Assembly: GCA_036736205.1 (NCBI GenBank)
Contig: DAINMX010000035.1
Location: forward strand, 1-39,102
Length of the DNA: 39,102 bases
Direction of reading: 5' to 3'
From: XYA12-FULL-58-9 sp001798605
Lineage (GTDB): Bacteria > Myxococcota > XYA12-FULL-58-9
The translations under genes were made by a program, and so were the position numbers. The notes below the pieces were generated by a model. That model saw only the letters and a list, made by a program, of their open reading frames with translations, did not search any database and was not told the origin of the DNA. This document shows, piece by piece, positions 37,247 to 39,102 of this stretch. Positions within the stretch are counted from its first letter, which is position 1. The number at the start of each line of letters is the position of its first letter.

Positions 37247-37773
37247 TCGGCAATTTGCGGTGCCGCGATGCGCAGAAGATACCTGGCCTTGCCAGTTAAC
37301 GCATCTGCGTTGAGAAGCACGCCAACGAAGGTGTCCGATGCAATCGGACGCATCAACGCCGTGAGCTTCTCACTGGCGATTGAGATCTCCTCGATGGCAC
37401 CCGGCTGCTCCATCGTCTTTGCAGCTCGCCGCACCTGCAACACCGCCGATGAGTACTCGGTGAGCACCGTGAGTGTGTCGATGAGTCCCGGCGTCTTCTC
37501 GTAGGTATCGATGGGAATGCCGTCAAAACCCATAATAATCGCTGCTAGAGCACCTGGGACACTGTCTACGATGTTTTGGATTTGCTCGTGATAGCCCATC
37601 GTCTCTCCTGTGCGGTTGTTTCCTTCGAGCTCGGCCAATCGCCGGCGTATTCCCGGATCATCGGGACGCTCTTTGGCGAGCTTGCGATAAATTGCCAACG
37701 CTCGCACCGGCTGCCCCTGCTTGAGGAAGAGCTCGGCCATGGTCGGCGTATCCCATGAAGTCTCCTGCACCAC
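37231..37773 (-). CDS. Roadblock/LC7 domain protein with N-terminal TPR-like extension
   Basis: The long form has 180 residues from a GTG at 37773. Residues about 12-50 look like one TPR (A-E-L-F-L-K-Q-G-Q-P-V-R-A-L-A-I-Y-R-K-L). From residue 59 the product is a complete Roadblock/LC7 domain (I-V-D-S-V-P-G-A-L-A-A-I-I-M-G-F-D-G-I-P-I-D) of normal length, 122 residues, ending just before the stop. LC7 proteins such as MglB are dimers that act on small GTPases in polarity and motility, and an SgmX-like gene lies downstream. An AGGAG five bases before an in-frame ATG at 37599 would start the LC7 domain alone, so two products from one gene are possible. GTG 37773 has no clear ribosome-binding site; ATG 37740 is a further option. 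Confidence 0.78.
   Translation of the reverse strand: MVQETSWDTPTMAELFLKQGQPVRALAIYRKLAKERPDDPGIRRRLAELEGNNRTGETMGYHEQIQNIVDSVPGALAAIIMGFDGIPIDTYEKTPGLIDTLTVLTEYSSAVLQVRRAAKTMEQPGAIEEISIASEKLTALMRPIASDTFVGVLLNADALTGKARYLLRIAAPQIADELMT
37597..37609 (-). promoter_or_regulatory. Internal ribosome-binding site and start for a short LC7 form
   Basis: AGGAG (37609-37605) lies five bases before ATG 37599 in the frame of the longer gene. This is a far better initiation site than the upstream GTG. Confidence 0.55.
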
Positions 37774-37846
37774 CTCAAGGCGTATGAGGTCGTGCCCCAG
37801 GTGTCAAGCGTCGTGATTGGCTGCGAAACAGTTTCGAGATCACCGG

Positions 37847-38998
37847 TCAATCAAATGGCGGAGAGGTTGCAATGCAAACCGTGGGCACCGAGCTACATTT
37901 TGTTCCCAGCTTTTGGAAGGGATAGCAGCTTGCGGGAACGTCGACGATGTTCCCACGCAAAGACCAATAACCCGTTGTGCATGGCGTGCCATCATTGCAG
38001 CGGGGTTGGGTGCCGCAAGAAGACCCATCGAAACACGCTCCGTCCGGGGCACAGGAGGTACCATCGTCGCACAAAGGCCGCGGTGGACACTGGTTCGAAT
38101 CGCTGCAAAGCGCTTCAAACACAGGCAGGCAATCTGAGGTATCTGCGCAATCTGCGCCGTCGGGATCGCACCCCGTCCCATCGGCGCAGTGATAGAACCC
38201 ACATTCGGCCATCTGCGGCATGCCGCAAACATCGGCTGCACAGCCCACACAGATGTCGATTGGAAAGATATACCAATTGGACTGTACGTCACCGCCCGAT
38301 TGCAATCTCCCCGTCGCCCGGGCTTGAACGATGATCCGGGCCTCTTGGGTGCCCGGATAGTCACCCCAGTTAGAATCGCGGGCACCACGATTGCTAGGAC
38401 TGGTGGCAGAGTGGGAATAGAGCCAAATCTGCAAATCTGCCAACATTTGCGTAATTGGGCCGCGATCCCCAATGGCAGCGGGATTGAAATTGGCACCATA
38501 CAAAACCTGCAAATCCTCAAGGTAAAGAATATTGGCTGTCATCGCCGCTTGCGCATTCGCTTCCACGGTCGCTTCGGCAGCCACAAACGTCTTTTGATTG
38601 GCCGGCAGGTTTTCACATTTCAAATCGTCGGGAACACCATCGAGGTAATCATCATGTTCTGCGGCCCCCTTGCCCGCCTCAGTGTCAGCCCGAAACCAGC
38701 AAACATCGAAGCCAACAATATGAACGTCATTGGCGCTATCATTCCCGCCAATTGTGTTTTTATCATCAGGCAACGGGAGCGTATTGCCTACCACCAACCC
38801 CATTACATACGGCGTAGATTCGTAGCCAAACAAAGCCCGCGGATCATAGACACCGGAAGACAAATGATTGGCTCCTGGTGTCCACGAGCAATCTTGGTTG
38901 GGAAGGAGCAGCGAGGAGATCTGCAGCGTATTCTCCTCCGCAGAGCAAGCGCCCGAGGCAAGCAACGACGTGACAGCCAATAGACCGATTCGTTTCAT
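37847..38998 (-). CDS. Cys-rich lipoprotein of unknown function
   Basis: A 383-residue protein with a lipoprotein signal (L-L-A-S-G-A-C, Cys18). Residues about 20-245 form the main domain, with several Cys but no family I recognise. The C-terminal part (about 245-345) is a Cys-rich run of C-x-D-G-T-x-C, P-D-G-A-x-C and D-G-S-S-C units, a style common in surface lipoproteins of Myxococcota, probably disulfide-bonded. AGGAG lies upstream of ATG 38998. That ATG overlaps the stop of the preceding gene (ATGA at 38998-38995), so the two are translationally coupled. It is likely outer-membrane anchored and exposed; the ligand is unknown. Confidence 0.78.
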   Translation of the reverse strand: MKRIGLLAVTSLLASGACSAEENTLQISSLLLPNQDCSWTPGANHLSSGVYDPRALFGYESTPYVMGLVVGNTLPLPDDKNTIGGNDSANDVHIVGFDVCWFRADTEAGKGAAEHDDYLDGVPDDLKCENLPANQKTFVAAEATVEANAQAAMTANILYLEDLQVLYGANFNPAAIGDRGPITQMLADLQIWLYSHSATSPSNRGARDSNWGDYPGTQEARIIVQARATGRLQSGGDVQSNWYIFPIDICVGCAADVCGMPQMAECGFYHCADGTGCDPDGADCADTSDCLPVFEALCSDSNQCPPRPLCDDGTSCAPDGACFDGSSCGTQPRCNDGTPCTTGYWSLRGNIVDVPASCYPFQKLGTKCSSVPTVCIATSPPFD

Positions 38999-39102
38999 GG
39001 TTTGCTCCTGCTACGAACGAACTCTTTTAGTGCAGCGACTGGGACCATGCGATCTTCCCTGACGCCGAGCTCTGAAAGATGCGGCAGCCGCACGCTGGTT
39101 TC
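38995..39102 (-). CDS. 3' end of an unidentified gene (runs off right edge)
   Basis: On the minus strand the last 35 codons before a TGA at 38997-38995 are open and end L-G-V-R-E-D-R-M-V-P-V-A-A-L-K-E-F-V-R-S. The stop overlaps the start of the Cys-rich lipoprotein as ATGA, the same arrangement seen at other gene pairs here, which is the main support for it being real. Too short to assign a family. Confidence 0.5.
   Translation of the reverse strand, partial: ETSVRLPHLSELGVREDRMVPVAALKEFVRSRSKP

Overview
The window reads as a chromosomal segment of an uncultured Myxococcota-like (deltaproteobacterial) bacterium. The signs are a long TPR protein resembling the myxobacterial polarity protein SgmX, a Roadblock/LC7 (MglB-like) protein two genes upstream of it, a giant TPR/CHAT protein, Cys-rich lipoproteins with C-x-DGT-C runs, and several exported proteins of unknown function. 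A run of exactly 100 N (19077-19176) is an assembly gap inside a gene, so this is probably a scaffold from a draft or metagenome assembly. The left 4.2 kb is visibly more GC-rich than the rest. Genes are tightly packed; no intergenic stretch exceeds about 240 bp, and no tRNA, rRNA, CRISPR array or intact insertion sequence is visible.

Layout. 1-4204: the start of a divergent ADP-ribosylglycohydrolase-like gene, a GT39-type membrane glycosyltransferase with an internal duplication, and a short ZIP-like membrane protein. 9631 down to 4314 (minus strand): a four-gene operon, each junction overlapping, encoding a metallophosphoesterase-fold protein (SbcD/Mre11/YhaO type) that has lost most metal ligands, an SbcC/Rad50/YhaN-type ATPase with an altered Walker A and a membrane hairpin at the coiled-coil apex, a CorA-type ion channel and a CaCA cation antiporter. 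I regard this as the best candidate for an undescribed system. 9753-10915: PnuC plus a NadR-type ribosylnicotinamide kinase (nicotinamide riboside uptake and trapping). 10982-13264: MaeB-type malic enzyme fused to a phosphotransacetylase domain. 13501-16327: two divergent sulfatase/alkaline-phosphatase-fold exported proteins, both with Thr at the nucleophile position. 16477-17264: a small lipoprotein and a relic of a response-regulator receiver domain. 17275-20027: a DUF6599 / DUF362 / membrane-ferredoxin operon interrupted by the gap.

32097 down to 20086 (minus strand): an envelope operon of an AsmA/YdbH-like protein, a DUF1318 (YdbL-like) lipoprotein, and a 2606-residue protein containing a TolB-like propeller and two TPR-CHAT units, the first CHAT lacking its catalytic Cys and the second intact (His2466/Cys2520). 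32257-32994 is a divergent exported protein of unknown function. 37773 down to 33022 (minus strand) holds LC7, EF-P and the SgmX-like TPR protein, a plausible polarity/motility neighbourhood. 39102 down to 37847 holds the 3' end of an unidentified gene translationally coupled to a Cys-rich lipoprotein.

Several operons here use ATGA stop/start overlaps (5279-5282, 8624-8627, 10370-10373, 38995-38998), so translational coupling is a recurring feature. Several intergenic gaps carry short degenerate tandem repeats, each with a different unit.
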